Shown here in pieces: positions 48,619-57,592 of a DNA stretch of 64,000 nucleotides. Under the pieces are notes generated by a model. The model was not told the origin of the DNA and ran no database searches. It saw nothing but the letters and a program-made list of their open reading frames with translations. Source of the DNA: Actinomycetospora succinea (lineage in GTDB: Bacteria > Actinomycetota > Actinomycetes > Mycobacteriales > Pseudonocardiaceae); contig NZ_SNYO01000016.1 in NCBI RefSeq assembly GCF_004363095.1, positions 25,307 through 89,306 of the forward strand. Reading direction: 5' to 3'. Each line of letters opens with the position of its first letter. The stretch's first letter is position 1. A program made the translations under genes and the position numbers.

Positions 48619-51600
48619 GTGATGCCTCCCGGCTCCACCCCGGCCTTGCGGCGGTAGGACTCGACGAACTCCAGCAGCGCCGGGCCCCGCGGGCGCCGGC
48701 CGGGCTGGATGTCGCAGGTCGCCACCTTCGACTCCTGGATGTGGACGTTGGGGTCCATGACGACACCCAGCAGGTCGTTCGCCGGGTCGCCGGTCGAGAG
48801 CCCGTTGGACCCCCAGTGGTAGGGCAGCCCGATCTGGTGCACGACCCGGTCCCCGATCCGCAGCGGCTTCATCCGCTCGGTGACGAGCACGCGGGCCTCG
48901 ATCGCCGTGCGCGCCGAGATCAGCGTCGCCCAGCCCAGGTGCTCGAGGTGCCGTTCGGCGGCGAGCGCGGGGGAGACCTCGCAGAAGAACTCCGGCTGGA
49001 GCTCGGACAGGTAGCCCAGGAACCGGCTCATGCCGCCCGCGGTGTGGTGCTCGGTGAGCCGGTAGGTCAGGAACGCGTACGGATAGACCTCGCTCTGCGA
49101 GGGGTTGATCCGGTTCCAGGCCCGGTCGATGCGCTCGAGCGCCGGGTTGTCCTGCTGCTCGTGCAGCAGGTTCGCCACCGGCGACTCGACGGGCTCGTAG
49201 TGGGTCGGCATCGGGCCGTCGGCCAGCCCGGCGGGCGCGTAGAGCCACGCCTTGCCGTCGGTCTGCATGATGAACGCGTCGGTGCCGGACAGCGCGTCCT
49301 GCCGCGTGGCGCCGTCCTCCGGGACGTAGGTCGGCGGCTTGGTCGCCTCGACGTCCGGGATGTCGTGGCCGGTCCACGTCCCCTGCTCGGCGTCCCACCA
49401 GACGTAGGCCTTGCGCTCGCTCCACGGCTTGCCGTCGGCGTCGGCCGAGGCGCGGTTGTAGAGCGTGCGGCGGTTCGCCGGCCACGCCCAGCCCCACTCG
49501 GCGGCGACCCAGTCCTGCTCGGTGCCGGGCTTGCGCCGGTCGGCCTGGTTCACGCCGTCCTTGTAGACGCCGGTGTAGATCCAGCAGCCCGCGGTGGTCG
49601 ACCCGTCGGCCTTGAGCTCGGTGTAGCTCGCGAGGTGGTTCCCGTCGGCGTCGTAGCCGTTGATCTCGGCGAGCACCGCCTCCGGGTCCGGCTCCTCGTG
49701 CACGCCGAACGTCGGGTAGTCCCAGGTCAGGTCGAGGATCGGACGGTCGCGGTCGTCGGTCGAGCCGGCCAGCTTCTCCCGGATCCTCTTGCCGAGGTGG
49801 AAGTAGAAATGCAGCTCGGACCGCGCGTCGGCGGGCGGGTGCACCGCCTCCCGGCGCCACTGCAGCAGCCGCTGGGTGTTGGTGAACGTGCCGGCCTTCT
49901 CCGTGTGGTTCGCGCACGGGAGGAAGAAGACCTCGGTGCCGATGTCCTCGGTCCGCAGCTCGCCGGTCTCGATCTCGGGCCCGTCCTTCCAGAACGTGGC
50001 CGTCTCGATCATCTGCATGTCGCGGACCACGAGCCAGTCGAGGTTCGCCAGGCCGAGGCGCTGCATCTTGCCGTTGGCGTGCCCGACCGCCGGGTTCTCG
50101 CCGACGACGAAGTAGCCGTACGTCTTCCTGTCGATCTGGTCGCGGACGATGCCGTACGTGCCGTGGTCGCCGGTGAGGCGCGGCAGGTAGTCGAACGCGA
50201 AGTCGTTCTCGGCGGTCGCGGCGTCGCCCCACCAGGCCTTGAGCAGGCTCACCAGGTAGGTGTCCATGTTGCCCCAGAAGCCGGTCTTCGCCGCGTCGGC
50301 GTCGAGGAAGCTCCGCAGGTCCTCGTGCAGGTGGGCGTTCGGCATGGGGATGTAGCCGGGCAGCAGGTCGTAGAGCGTCGGGATGTCGGTCGACCCCTGG
50401 ATCGACGCGTGCCCGCGCAGCGCCAGGATGCCGCCGCCGGGACGCCCCATGTTGCCGAGCAGCGTCTGCAGGATCGCCGCGCCGCGGATGTACTGCGCGC
50501 CGACGCTGTGGTGCGTCCAGCCCACCGAGTAGACCCACGCCGTCGTGCGGTCGCGCGTCGAGTTCTCGGTGATGGCGCGGGCCACGGCGAGGAACTCGTC
50601 GACGCCCATGCCGCACACCTGCGAGACGGCCTCGGGCGTGTAGCGCGCGTAGTGGCGCTTGAGCACCTGGTAGACGCAGCGCGGGTGCTGCAGGGTCTCG
50701 TCGCGCCGCGGTGACCCGGTCGCGTGCGCGGCGTCACCGGCGCCGCCCGCCGTGTCCGAGCCGATCGCCGCGTGGTGCTCGCGCTGCCGGCCCTGCTCGC
50801 TCTGGTTGGTCTCGTCCCGGAGCTCGGGCTCCCAGTGGTCCCGCATCCCCGCGGCCGGCGCCTCGTAGTCGACGCCCTCGAGCTGCCAGCTGATCGGGTC
50901 GTAGCGCCCGGTCTCGGCGTTGTAGCCCGAGAAGATGCCGGCCATGTCCTCGGTGTCGACGAAGTCCTCACCGACGATCTCCGCGGCGTTCGTGAACGTC
51001 GTGACGTACTCGCGGAAGTCCTTGCCCTCGCTGAGCACGTAGTTGATCAGACCGCCGAGGAACGCGATGTCGGCGCCCGCGCGGAAGGGCACGTGCAGGT
51101 CGGCCACCGCCGACGTGCGCGTGAAGCGCGGGTCGACGTGGATGATCGTGGCGCCGCGCGCCTTCGCCTCCATCACCCACTGGAAGCCCACGGGGTGGGC
51201 CTCCGCCATGTTGGAGCCCTCGATGACGATGCAGTCGGAGTGCTGCAGGTCCTGCTGGAAGTTCGAGGCCCCTCCGCGGCCGAAGCTGGTCCCCAGACCG
51301 GGGACGGTGGCGCTGTGTCAAATGCGCGCCTGGTTCTCCACCTGGATCGCGCCGAGCGCCATGAACAGCTTCTTGATGAGGTAGTTCTCCTCGTTGTCCA
51401 GCGTCGCCCCGCCGAGGCTCGAGAAGCCCAGCGTGCGTCGCAGGACGCGGCCCTCGTCGTCGGTGTCCTGCCATCCGCGCCGGCGCGCGTCGATGACCCG
51501 GTCGGCGATCATGTCGAGCGCCGTGTCGAGGTCGAGGTCCTCCCACTCGGTGCCGTGCGGACGCCGGTACTTCACGGTCGTCACGCGCGACGGCGAGGTG

Positions 51601-51887
51601 ACCAGCGACGTCGACGCCGAGCCCTTCGGGCAGAGCCGCCCGCGGGAGACGGGGGAGTCGGGGTCGCCCTCGATCTGGGTGACGCGCCCGTCGCGGACGT
51701 AGACGTTCTGGCCGCAGCCGACGGCGCAGTAGGGGCAGATCGACTTGACGACCTCGTCGGCGTCCGCGGTCCGCGGTCCGAGGGCCTGCGTGCGCGGGCT
51801 CTGCACGGCGGCACCGCGCCCGAGCGGATCCGGTCCGGTGGCCTGCCGGAAGATCGGCCACTCACCGAGCCAGGTGCGCACACCCAT
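48615..51887 (-). CDS. fdhA: Selenocysteine-containing formate dehydrogenase alpha subunit
   Basis: This 1090-residue molybdopterin enzyme starts at ATG 51887 (AGGAG upstream). The [4Fe-4S] motif is SICPYCAVGCGQNVYV with later GRLCPKG. The frame meets TGA at 51320-51318 (residue 190) in NQARI-U-HSATVPGLGTSFG, where known selenoprotein FDHs have Sec; the frame continues with conserved FDH sequence (GGASNFQQDLQHSDC, IEGSNMAEAHP) to the end. A SECIS hairpin follows the UGA, so this is not a pseudogene. No twin-arginine signal is visible at the N terminus, unlike FDH-N. A Ser/Gly-rich insert lies at about 50695-50820. It oxidises formate to CO2. Confidence 0.94.
51289..51320 (-). promoter_or_regulatory. 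UGA selenocysteine codon and bacterial SECIS hairpin
   Basis: In the mRNA, the UGA at 51320-51318 is followed after 12 bases by GUCCCC-GGUCU-GGGGAC (51305-51289), a perfect 6-bp stem with loop GGUCU. GGUCU is also the SelB-contacting loop sequence of E. coli fdhF and fdnG SECIS elements. The matching SelB is encoded in the same operon. Confidence 0.88.
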
Positions 51888-51963
51888 GCAGGCTCTCCTC
51901 GCGACGTGGTGGTTCTCGCCCTCGGGCACGGCGTCTGGACCCGGGGAGGTGTGGCAGTGCTTG

Positions 51964-52059
51964 TGGCGGAGGCGGACGGGAATCGAACCCGCCTGGCCGA
52001 GATACCCGGCCACTACGGTGTTGAAGACCGCGGGGGCCACCAGGCACCCTGACGCCTCC
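51964..52059 (-). tRNA. selC: tRNA-Sec (anticodon UCA)
   Basis: The minus strand reads GGAGGCGTCAGGGTGCCTGG at the 5' end and CCGCCTCCGCCA at the 3' end, with CCA encoded. The anticodon arm is GCGGT-CTTCAAC-ACCGT with anticodon TCA. The long variable arm pairs TGGCCG with CGGCCA, and the T arm is GCGGG-TTCGATT-CCCGT. At 96 bases with a long extra arm and a UCA anticodon it is the selenocysteine tRNA. The eighth acceptor pair is T-C. It lies 76 bases upstream of fdhA on the same strand. Confidence 0.95.
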
Positions 52060-52142
52060 GCCCGGCAGCCTAGGTCGGGGTCCCCGGCCACGCAGTGCCG
52101 GGCAGGTTCGAGCGATCACCCTCCCGGGGAACAGAACCGCTC

Positions 52143-53654
52143 ATGTGGACCGCGAGCGACACCCGGCTGGTCGTGACGGCGGCGGCCGTCGTGGTGCTGG
52201 TGATCGTGCTGATCACCTCGCGATTGCGGCTGCACGCCTTCCCCGCGCTGATGGTCGGCTCGCTGCTGCTCGGGCTCGCCGCAGGCCTGGGCCCCGAGAA
52301 GACCGTCGAGTCGTTCACCGACGGCGTCGGCGCCACGCTCGGCGACGTCGGCATCGTCCTCGGGCTCGGCACGATGCTCGGCAAGCTGCTCGCCGATTCC
52401 GGCGGCGCCGACCTGCTCGCGCGCACGATCCTGGCCCGCTCCGGGCCCCGCGCGCTGCCGTGGGCCGTGGCGGGGCTCGCGATGGTGCTCGGCATCCCGC
52501 TGTTCTTCGAGATCGGCGTCGTGCTCGTGCTGCCCGTCGTGTTCGTCGTCGCGGTGCGGATGCTCCCGCCCGGCTCCGACGGACGCGACGAGCAGGGCCG
52601 CTCGGCGATCCTGCGCGTCGGCATCCCCGCCCTCGCCGGGCTGTCGGTCCTGCACGCCTTCGTGCCCCCGCACCCCGGCCCGCTCGTCGCCGTCGACGCC
52701 CTGGGCGCCGACCTCGGCCTCACCCTGATCGTCGGCCTCGTCCTCGCGATCCCGACCGTCGCCGTCGCCGGCCCGCTCTTCGCGAACTACGCCTCGCGCT
52801 GGGCGACGGCCTCGCCGCCGCCGGGCCTCGTGAGCACGTCCGCCGGCGATGCCGAGCGAAGGGCACCCTCGCTCGATACAGCCGACGACGGGGACCCCTC
52901 GCCGGAACCCGCGGGCGACGGCTCGTCCCGGCGAGGGGCGCCCCTCGCCGCCTCCACCGAGCGAGGGGGCCCTTCGCTCGACGAGGACCGCACCCCCGGC
53001 CTCGCCGCCACGCTCGTCACGATCCTGCTGCCGGTCGCCCTGATGCTCCTGCGCACCGTCGCCGACGTCGCGCTCCCCGACGGCGGGCCCAAGAGCGTCG
53101 CCGAGTTCGTCGGCGAACCGGTGGTGGCCCTGCTGCTCGCGCTGCTCCTGGCGCTGTGGACCTTCGGGTTCCGCCGCGGCCTGTCGGGCTCCGAGGTGTC
53201 GTCGCTCGCCGCCGCCGGCCTCGTCCCCGCCGCCTCGATCCTGCTGATCATCGGCGCCGGTGGCGGGTTCAAGCAGGTGCTCATCGACTCGGGCATCGGC
53301 GACGCGCTGGCCAAGGCGGCCGCCGGCCTCGGCATCCCGGTGCTGCTGCTCGCCTGGTTCGTCGCCGTCGTCATCCGGCTCGCCACCGGGTCGGCGACCG
53401 TCGCCACGGTGACCGCCGCCGGCATCGTCACCCCGATCCTCGCCGTCGACCCGGGCGTCAACCCGGTGCTCGTGGTGCTCGCCATCGGCGCCGGCTCGGT
53501 GTTCTTCTCGCACGTCAACGACGCCGGGTTCTGGCTGGTCCGCGAGTACTTCGGCATGTCGGTGCGCGACACGTTCCGGACCTGGTCGGTGATGGAGACG
53601 ATCGTCTCGGTGGTCGGGCTGATCATGGTGCTGCTCGCGAGCCTGGTCCTGTGA
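52143..53654 (+). CDS. gntP: GntP-family gluconate permease with expanded loop
   Basis: This 503-residue transporter starts at ATG 52143. GntP features include HAFPALMVGSLLLGLAAGLG, GLGTMLGKLLADSGGADLLA, GIPLFFEIGVVLVLPVVFVV, AFVPPHPGPLVAVDALGADL, RLATGSATVATVTAAGIVTP and FFSHVNDAGFWLVREYFGMS. About twelve hydrophobic segments are present. The family usually has about 440-450 residues; the excess lies at about residues 225-285, a hydrophilic loop rich in D, E, S, P and R built from palindromic DNA repeats (52853-52980). It imports gluconate with protons and is coupled by 4 bases to a sugar kinase. Confidence 0.92.
   Translation: MWTASDTRLVVTAAAVVVLVIVLITSRLRLHAFPALMVGSLLLGLAAGLGPEKTVESFTDGVGATLGDVGIVLGLGTMLGKLLADSGGADLLARTILARSGPRALPWAVAGLAMVLGIPLFFEIGVVLVLPVVFVVAVRMLPPGSDGRDEQGRSAILRVGIPALAGLSVLHAFVPPHPGPLVAVDALGADLGLTLIVGLVLAIPTVAVAGPLFANYASRWATASPPPGLVSTSAGDAERRAPSLDTADDGDPSPEPAGDGSSRRGAPLAASTERGGPSLDEDRTPGLAATLVTILLPVALMLLRTVADVALPDGGPKSVAEFVGEPVVALLLALLLALWTFGFRRGLSGSEVSSLAAAGLVPAASILLIIGAGGGFKQVLIDSGIGDALAKAAAGLGIPVLLLAWFVAVVIRLATGSATVATVTAAGIVTPILAVDPGVNPVLVVLAIGAGSVFFSHVNDAGFWLVREYFGMSVRDTFRTWSVMETIVSVVGLIMVLLASLVL
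52853..52980. repeat. Three palindromes in the gntP coding sequence
   Basis: A 23-bp palindrome at 52853-52875 (arms CGAGCGAAGGG and CCCTCGCTCG) and another at 52958-52980 (CGAGCGAGGG and CCCTTCGCTCG) are inverted copies of each other with one mismatch. Between them lie a perfect 20-bp palindrome GGCGAGGGGCGCCCCTCGCC (52930-52949) and a shorter relative around GGGGACCCCTCGCC (52890-52903). All are read in frame as part of a hydrophilic loop, giving repeated motifs such as RRAPSLD, RRGAPLA and ERGGPSLD. Confidence 0.85.
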
Positions 53655-55168
53655 CCCCGGATCTCGTCGTCGGCGTCGACATCGGCACCACGGCCACCAA
53701 GGCCGTCGCGTTCTCGGTCGACGGCGACGACCACGGGCACGGCGAGGCGCCCCACCACCTCGACGAGCCCGAGCCCGGCGCCGCCGTCCAGGACCCGGAG
53801 GCGCTGTACGAGGCCGTCGGCGACGCCGTCCGCGACGCCGTCGCCGGCCTCGACCCCGCCCGCGTCGCGGCCTTGTCCTTCAGCTCCGCGATGCACGGTC
53901 TGCTCGCTCTCGACGCCGGCGGCGACCCGATCTCCCCGCTCGTGACCTGGGCCGACAGCCGTGCGAGCGACGTCGCCCGCGAGCTCCGGGCCCGCGACGG
54001 CGCGCTCGCCCTGCACCAGCGCACCGGGACGCCCGTCCACCCGATGAGCCCGCTGGTCAAGCTCGCCTGGCTGCGCCGCGCCCGCCCGAGCCTGCACGCC
54101 GCCGCGCGCACCTGGGGCGGGATCAAGGAGTTCGTGCTGGCCCGCGCCACCGGCGCCCGCGTCGCCGACACCTCGTGCGCCTCGGGCTCCGGCCTGCTCG
54201 ACGTCGCGACGGGCACCTGGGACCCCGAGGCCCTCGACATCGCCGGCATCACCGCCGACGCGCTGGGCGAGCCGGTCGCCCCGAACGCTGTCGTCGGGCG
54301 CCTGCGCGACCCCGACTGGGGCCTCCCCACCGGCGTCCCCGTCGTCGCCGGGGGAGGTGACGGGCCGCTCGCGAACCTCGGCGTCGGCGCCGTCCGGCCG
54401 GGCGTCGCCGCGTGCTCCGTCGGGACCAGCGGGGCCCTGCGCGTCACCGTCGAACGGCCCGCCGTCGACCCCCGCGGCCGCGTCTTCTGCTACGGCCTCG
54501 CCGACGAGCGCTGGGTCGTCGGCGGGGCGATCACCAACGGCGGCCTCGTGCTCGACTGGGCCCACGAGACGCTCGGGCGCGACGTCGAGGAGCTGCTCGC
54601 GGCGGCCGGCGAGGTCCCGGCGGGCGCCGACGGCCTGGTCGCCCTGCCCCACCTGCTGCCCGAGCGCGCCCCGCACTGGGACCTCGGCGGCGCGGCCGCG
54701 CTCGTCGGCCTGCACCGGCGGCACACGGCCGGGCACGTCACGCGCGCCCTGCTCGAGGGCGTCTGCCTGCAGCTGCGCCTGGTCCTCGACGCGATGGGCG
54801 AGGCCGACCTCGCCGTGCACGAGGTGCGCGCCACCGGCGGGTTCGCCCGCAGCCCGCTCTGGCGCCAGGTGCTCACCGACGCCCTCGACCTGCCCGTCGG
54901 CTTCCCGACCGTCGACCAGGGCTCGGCGTTCGGGGCCGCGCTGCTCGGCATGCAGGGCGTCGGCCTGCTGCCGCCGGGCCCCGATGCGCTGGTCGCCGCC
55001 GCCGAGCGGATCCCCCTCGGCGAGACCCTGCGGCCGGGCCCCGACGCCGCGCGCTACGCCGCGCGGCTACCGCTGTTCGAGCAGGTGCACGACCTCACCC
55101 GGACGCTGAGCGATCAGGCATCCGCGTCCGCCACGGCCTCCAGCTCCACCAGCGCGTCCTCGAGGTAG
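53651..55168 (+). CDS. gntK: Gluconokinase (FGGY family)
   Basis: This 505-residue carbohydrate kinase starts at GTG 53651 (GTGA overlap with gntP). The FGGY markers are VVGVDIGTTATKAVAFSVDG (phosphate 1), LVTWADSRASDVAREL (substrate loop), TSGALRVTVERP (phosphate 2) and ATGGFARSPLWRQVLTDALD (adenosine). The gluconate substrate is inferred from the adjacent GntP permease and the W-x-D-x-R motif. The C-terminal 15 residues are Ser/Ala-rich, and the end overlaps the convergent WS/DGAT gene by 55 bases, so the tail could be recent read-through. Confidence 0.92.
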   Translation: MTPDLVVGVDIGTTATKAVAFSVDGDDHGHGEAPHHLDEPEPGAAVQDPEALYEAVGDAVRDAVAGLDPARVAALSFSSAMHGLLALDAGGDPISPLVTWADSRASDVARELRARDGALALHQRTGTPVHPMSPLVKLAWLRRARPSLHAAARTWGGIKEFVLARATGARVADTSCASGSGLLDVATGTWDPEALDIAGITADALGEPVAPNAVVGRLRDPDWGLPTGVPVVAGGGDGPLANLGVGAVRPGVAACSVGTSGALRVTVERPAVDPRGRVFCYGLADERWVVGGAITNGGLVLDWAHETLGRDVEELLAAAGEVPAGADGLVALPHLLPERAPHWDLGGAAALVGLHRRHTAGHVTRALLEGVCLQLRLVLDAMGEADLAVHEVRATGGFARSPLWRQVLTDALDLPVGFPTVDQGSAFGAALLGMQGVGLLPPGPDALVAAAERIPLGETLRPGPDAARYAARLPLFEQVHDLTRTLSDQASASATASSSTSASSR

Positions 55169-56532
55169 CCCAGCAGGTGCTGCAGGTGCGGCACCGCGCG
55201 GCGGTCGCCGGTCACGCCGATCTCCATGCTGTCCGCGTAGGACATCACGGTGATGTTGAGGGCCTGCCCGTCGAGCGGCACCGAGATCGGGTAGATGCCG
55301 TCGAGCTTGGCGCCCTCCCAGTACAGCGGGTCCTTCGGGCCGGGCACGTTCGAGATGATCAGGTTGAAGCCCTGGTTGATCGCCGACGCGCCCGGCACCA
55401 GGCCCATGCCGATCGGGGCGGCGACGACGGCCGAGAGCGCGGCGATCGTCATCGGGTCGCGGCCCTGGAGGTTCTCCTTCGCCGCGAGCCCGGACTGGCG
55501 GATCTTCTTCAGCCGCTCGGCGGGGTCGGGCTCGTTCGTCGCCAGGTTGACCAGGATCGCGCCGAGCGCGTTGCCCGAGCCCGAGTCCTCGAGCGCGACG
55601 GGCAGGGCGGCCACGAGCGGCTTGTCGGGCAGGCCCTCGTGCGCCTCGAGGTAGCGCCGCAGCGCGCCGGCGCTCATCGCGAGCATGACGTCGTTGACCG
55701 TCGTGCCGGTGCGCTCGCGGACCCGCTGGATCCGCTTGAGCGGCCAGGACTGGGCGGCGAAGCGCCGGGCGCCGGTGATCGGGACGTTGAGCATGGTCGG
55801 CGGCGCCTCGAACGGGAGGGCCAGCTCGTGCTCGACGAGGCCGCGGTAGGCCGACGAGACGAGCGCCGGCCCGACGTTCAGCGACTGCCCGACGCCCTCG
55901 GCGAACGTGCCCGCGGTGCGCAGGGCGCCGCCGACGTACTCGCGCGTCGAGCCGAGCCACCCCGTCGGCGCGGGCGCCTTCTCGCCGACCGGACGGCTGG
56001 TGCGCCCCGGGCGGGGGTCGACGGCCCAGAACGGCGCCATGTCGCGACGGTCGGGGTCGGTGCTCAGCGCCTTCTCGAGGTGCTTCATCGCGCGCACCCC
56101 GTCCATCATCGCGTGGTGGATTTTGCTGTAGACCGCGAAGCGGTCGCCCTCCACGCCTTCGATGAGGTGGAACTCCCACAGCGGACGGTGCCGGTCGAGC
56201 AGGCTGCCGTGCAGCCGGGACACGAGCTCGAGCAGCTCGCGGATACGGCCCGGACGCGGCAGGGCGGAGAGCCGCACGTGGTACTCGATGTCGACGTCGT
56301 CGTCGGTCGTCCAGGCCCACTGGCCGAGCGTGGAGACGCCGCGCATCGCCCGTCGGCGGAACAGCGGCGCGATCTCGACGTCACCGGAGACGAGCTGACG
56401 GTGCAGGTCCGCGAGGTAGTCGGGACCCGCGCCCTCGGGGCGGTCGAAGAGCATGAGCGACCCGACGTGGGTCGGCCGCTCCCGCGACTCCGCCAGCAGG
56501 AACATCGCGTCCCGGAACGACATCGTCGCCAC
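55114..56532 (-). CDS. Wax ester synthase / diacylglycerol acyltransferase
   Basis: This 472-residue WS/DGAT starts at GTG 56532. The catalytic HHxxxDG is HHAMMDG at about residues 139-145, followed by PLKRIQRVRERTGTTVNDVM (the ND motif) and INQGFNLIISNVPGPKDPLY. It esterifies acyl-CoA with fatty alcohol or diacylglycerol at the membrane, producing storage lipid. The fatty acyl reductase at 6901-8922 could provide the alcohol. The N-terminal region MSFRDAMFLLAESRERPTHV is typical. Confidence 0.93.
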   Translation of the reverse strand: MATMSFRDAMFLLAESRERPTHVGSLMLFDRPEGAGPDYLADLHRQLVSGDVEIAPLFRRRAMRGVSTLGQWAWTTDDDVDIEYHVRLSALPRPGRIRELLELVSRLHGSLLDRHRPLWEFHLIEGVEGDRFAVYSKIHHAMMDGVRAMKHLEKALSTDPDRRDMAPFWAVDPRPGRTSRPVGEKAPAPTGWLGSTREYVGGALRTAGTFAEGVGQSLNVGPALVSSAYRGLVEHELALPFEAPPTMLNVPITGARRFAAQSWPLKRIQRVRERTGTTVNDVMLAMSAGALRRYLEAHEGLPDKPLVAALPVALEDSGSGNALGAILVNLATNEPDPAERLKKIRQSGLAAKENLQGRDPMTIAALSAVVAAPIGMGLVPGASAINQGFNLIISNVPGPKDPLYWEGAKLDGIYPISVPLDGQALNITVMSYADSMEIGVTGDRRAVPHLQHLLGYLEDALVELEAVADADA

Positions 56533-56622
56533 TTCGGTTCCCTCCCGACCCCTTGCACGCTCCGCCGAACGTGTCGGCCGTCAGTGTGACCTACTCGTCG
56601 GTCACTGTCGCGGGAGCCGCCG

Positions 56623-56961
56623 TCACCGGTCCTCCTCGCGGCGGGCGCGCTTGCCGCGCGCGATCTCGGTGCCGAGCGCGTCGAGCCGCTGCTCCCAGAA
56701 GTGCCGGAACGGCGCGAGCCACCCGTCCACCTCGCGCAGCCCGCCCGCGTCGACGGAGTACAGCCGCCGCGTGCCCTCCGCGCGCACCGACGCCAGCCCG
56801 TTCTCGCGCAGGACCCGCAGGTGCTGCGACACCCCGGGCTGCGAGATGCCGAATTCCTCGCGGATGTGCTCGACGACGGCGCCCGACGCCAGCTCGCCGT
56901 CGGCCAGGAGCTCGAGGATCCGCCGGCGGACGGGGTCGCCGAGCACGTCCATCGCGTGCAC
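56623..56961 (-). CDS. ArsR-family transcription regulator
   Basis: This 112-residue winged-helix protein starts at GTG 56961, with an alternative ATG at 56952. It has DVLGDPVRRRILELLADGEL, then SQPGVSQHLRVLRENGLASV (recognition helix) and a wing RAEGTRRLYSVDAGGLREVD. There are no obvious metal-binding cysteines. Members with this form often regulate an adjacent START-domain or lipid-related gene; here the neighbours are a glycolipid-binding-like gene (37 bases upstream) and WS/DGAT. Confidence 0.9.
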   Translation of the reverse strand: MHAMDVLGDPVRRRILELLADGELASGAVVEHIREEFGISQPGVSQHLRVLRENGLASVRAEGTRRLYSVDAGGLREVDGWLAPFRHFWEQRLDALGTEIARGKRARREEDR

Positions 56962-56998
56962 GTCGCCGACGATATCAGCGACGGCTGATAGAAGACCC

Positions 56999-57551
56999 CT
57001 ACGCGAAGCGCCGGGCGATGCCCGGGGTAGTCGAGCACCAGGCCCGCGTCGTCGTAGACGAGGACGGTCGAGAAGTCGCCCTCCGAGGTGTAGGCGAAGC
57101 GGTGGTAGTCGAGCCGGCGGTAGGTCTGGTCGAGCCGGACCACCGAGAGATCGAGGGCGAGGACATAGACCGCGGAGGCCGTGACGACCTCACCGACCGG
57201 CAGCGCCATGCGGTGCACCGGCAGCGTGTTCGTGCAGGCCGAGGCCTCGATGTCCACGTCCACGAGGCCGTCGAGGTGCGGCGCGGGAACTCCGTCGACC
57301 GTCCAGTGGCCGTCCCCGTCCGACGCGATCACGACTTCCCCCGGCCCCGCGACGGTGTCGCTCCACACCCGGGCCGACCGGGTGTGCCAGTGCTCGTCGA
57401 GCTCGATCTCGTAGCGCACCGCGTACGGGCGGCCGTCCTCGACGGCCGACGTGTGCCCGCGCAATCGGCCGGGGGAGGGGTAGACGACCTCGAACCCGTC
57501 GACGACGTCCACGAACCGCCAGGCGGCGAACGCGGGGAACGGAGCGAGCAC
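56999..57551 (-). pseudogene. Glycolipid-binding domain protein (DUF1089), frameshifted near the end
   Basis: The frame starting about GTG 57551 (VLAPFPAFAAWRFVDVVDGF; a TTG at 57587 is possible) shows the family pattern VVYPSPGRLRGHTSAVEDGR, PYAVRYEIELDEHWHTRSAR and LDYHRFAYTSEGDFSTVLVY, ending DDAGLVLDYPG. After that the frame runs on as unrelated sequence through the next gene. If one base is dropped from the C/G run at 57021-57027 the protein ends naturally, PGIARRFA then TAG at 57001-56999, as family members do. This is a one-base insertion (real or sequencing error) at codon about 176. The function is uncertain; PA1994-like proteins bind lipids. Confidence 0.7.
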
Positions 57552-57592
57552 GGGGCGAGCCAACCGCGATCCGGACGTTCCGGGCAAGCGGG

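Noticed and set aside
51318..51320. Nonsense mutation or split gene in fdhA
   Set aside because: Position matches Sec in FDH, a SECIS hairpin follows, and selA, selB and selC are adjacent.
56106..57587. 493-codon fusion of glycolipid-binding domain with downstream sequence
   Set aside because: Sequence after the domain is the wrong-frame reading of the ArsR and WS/DGAT genes; a one-base shift explains it.
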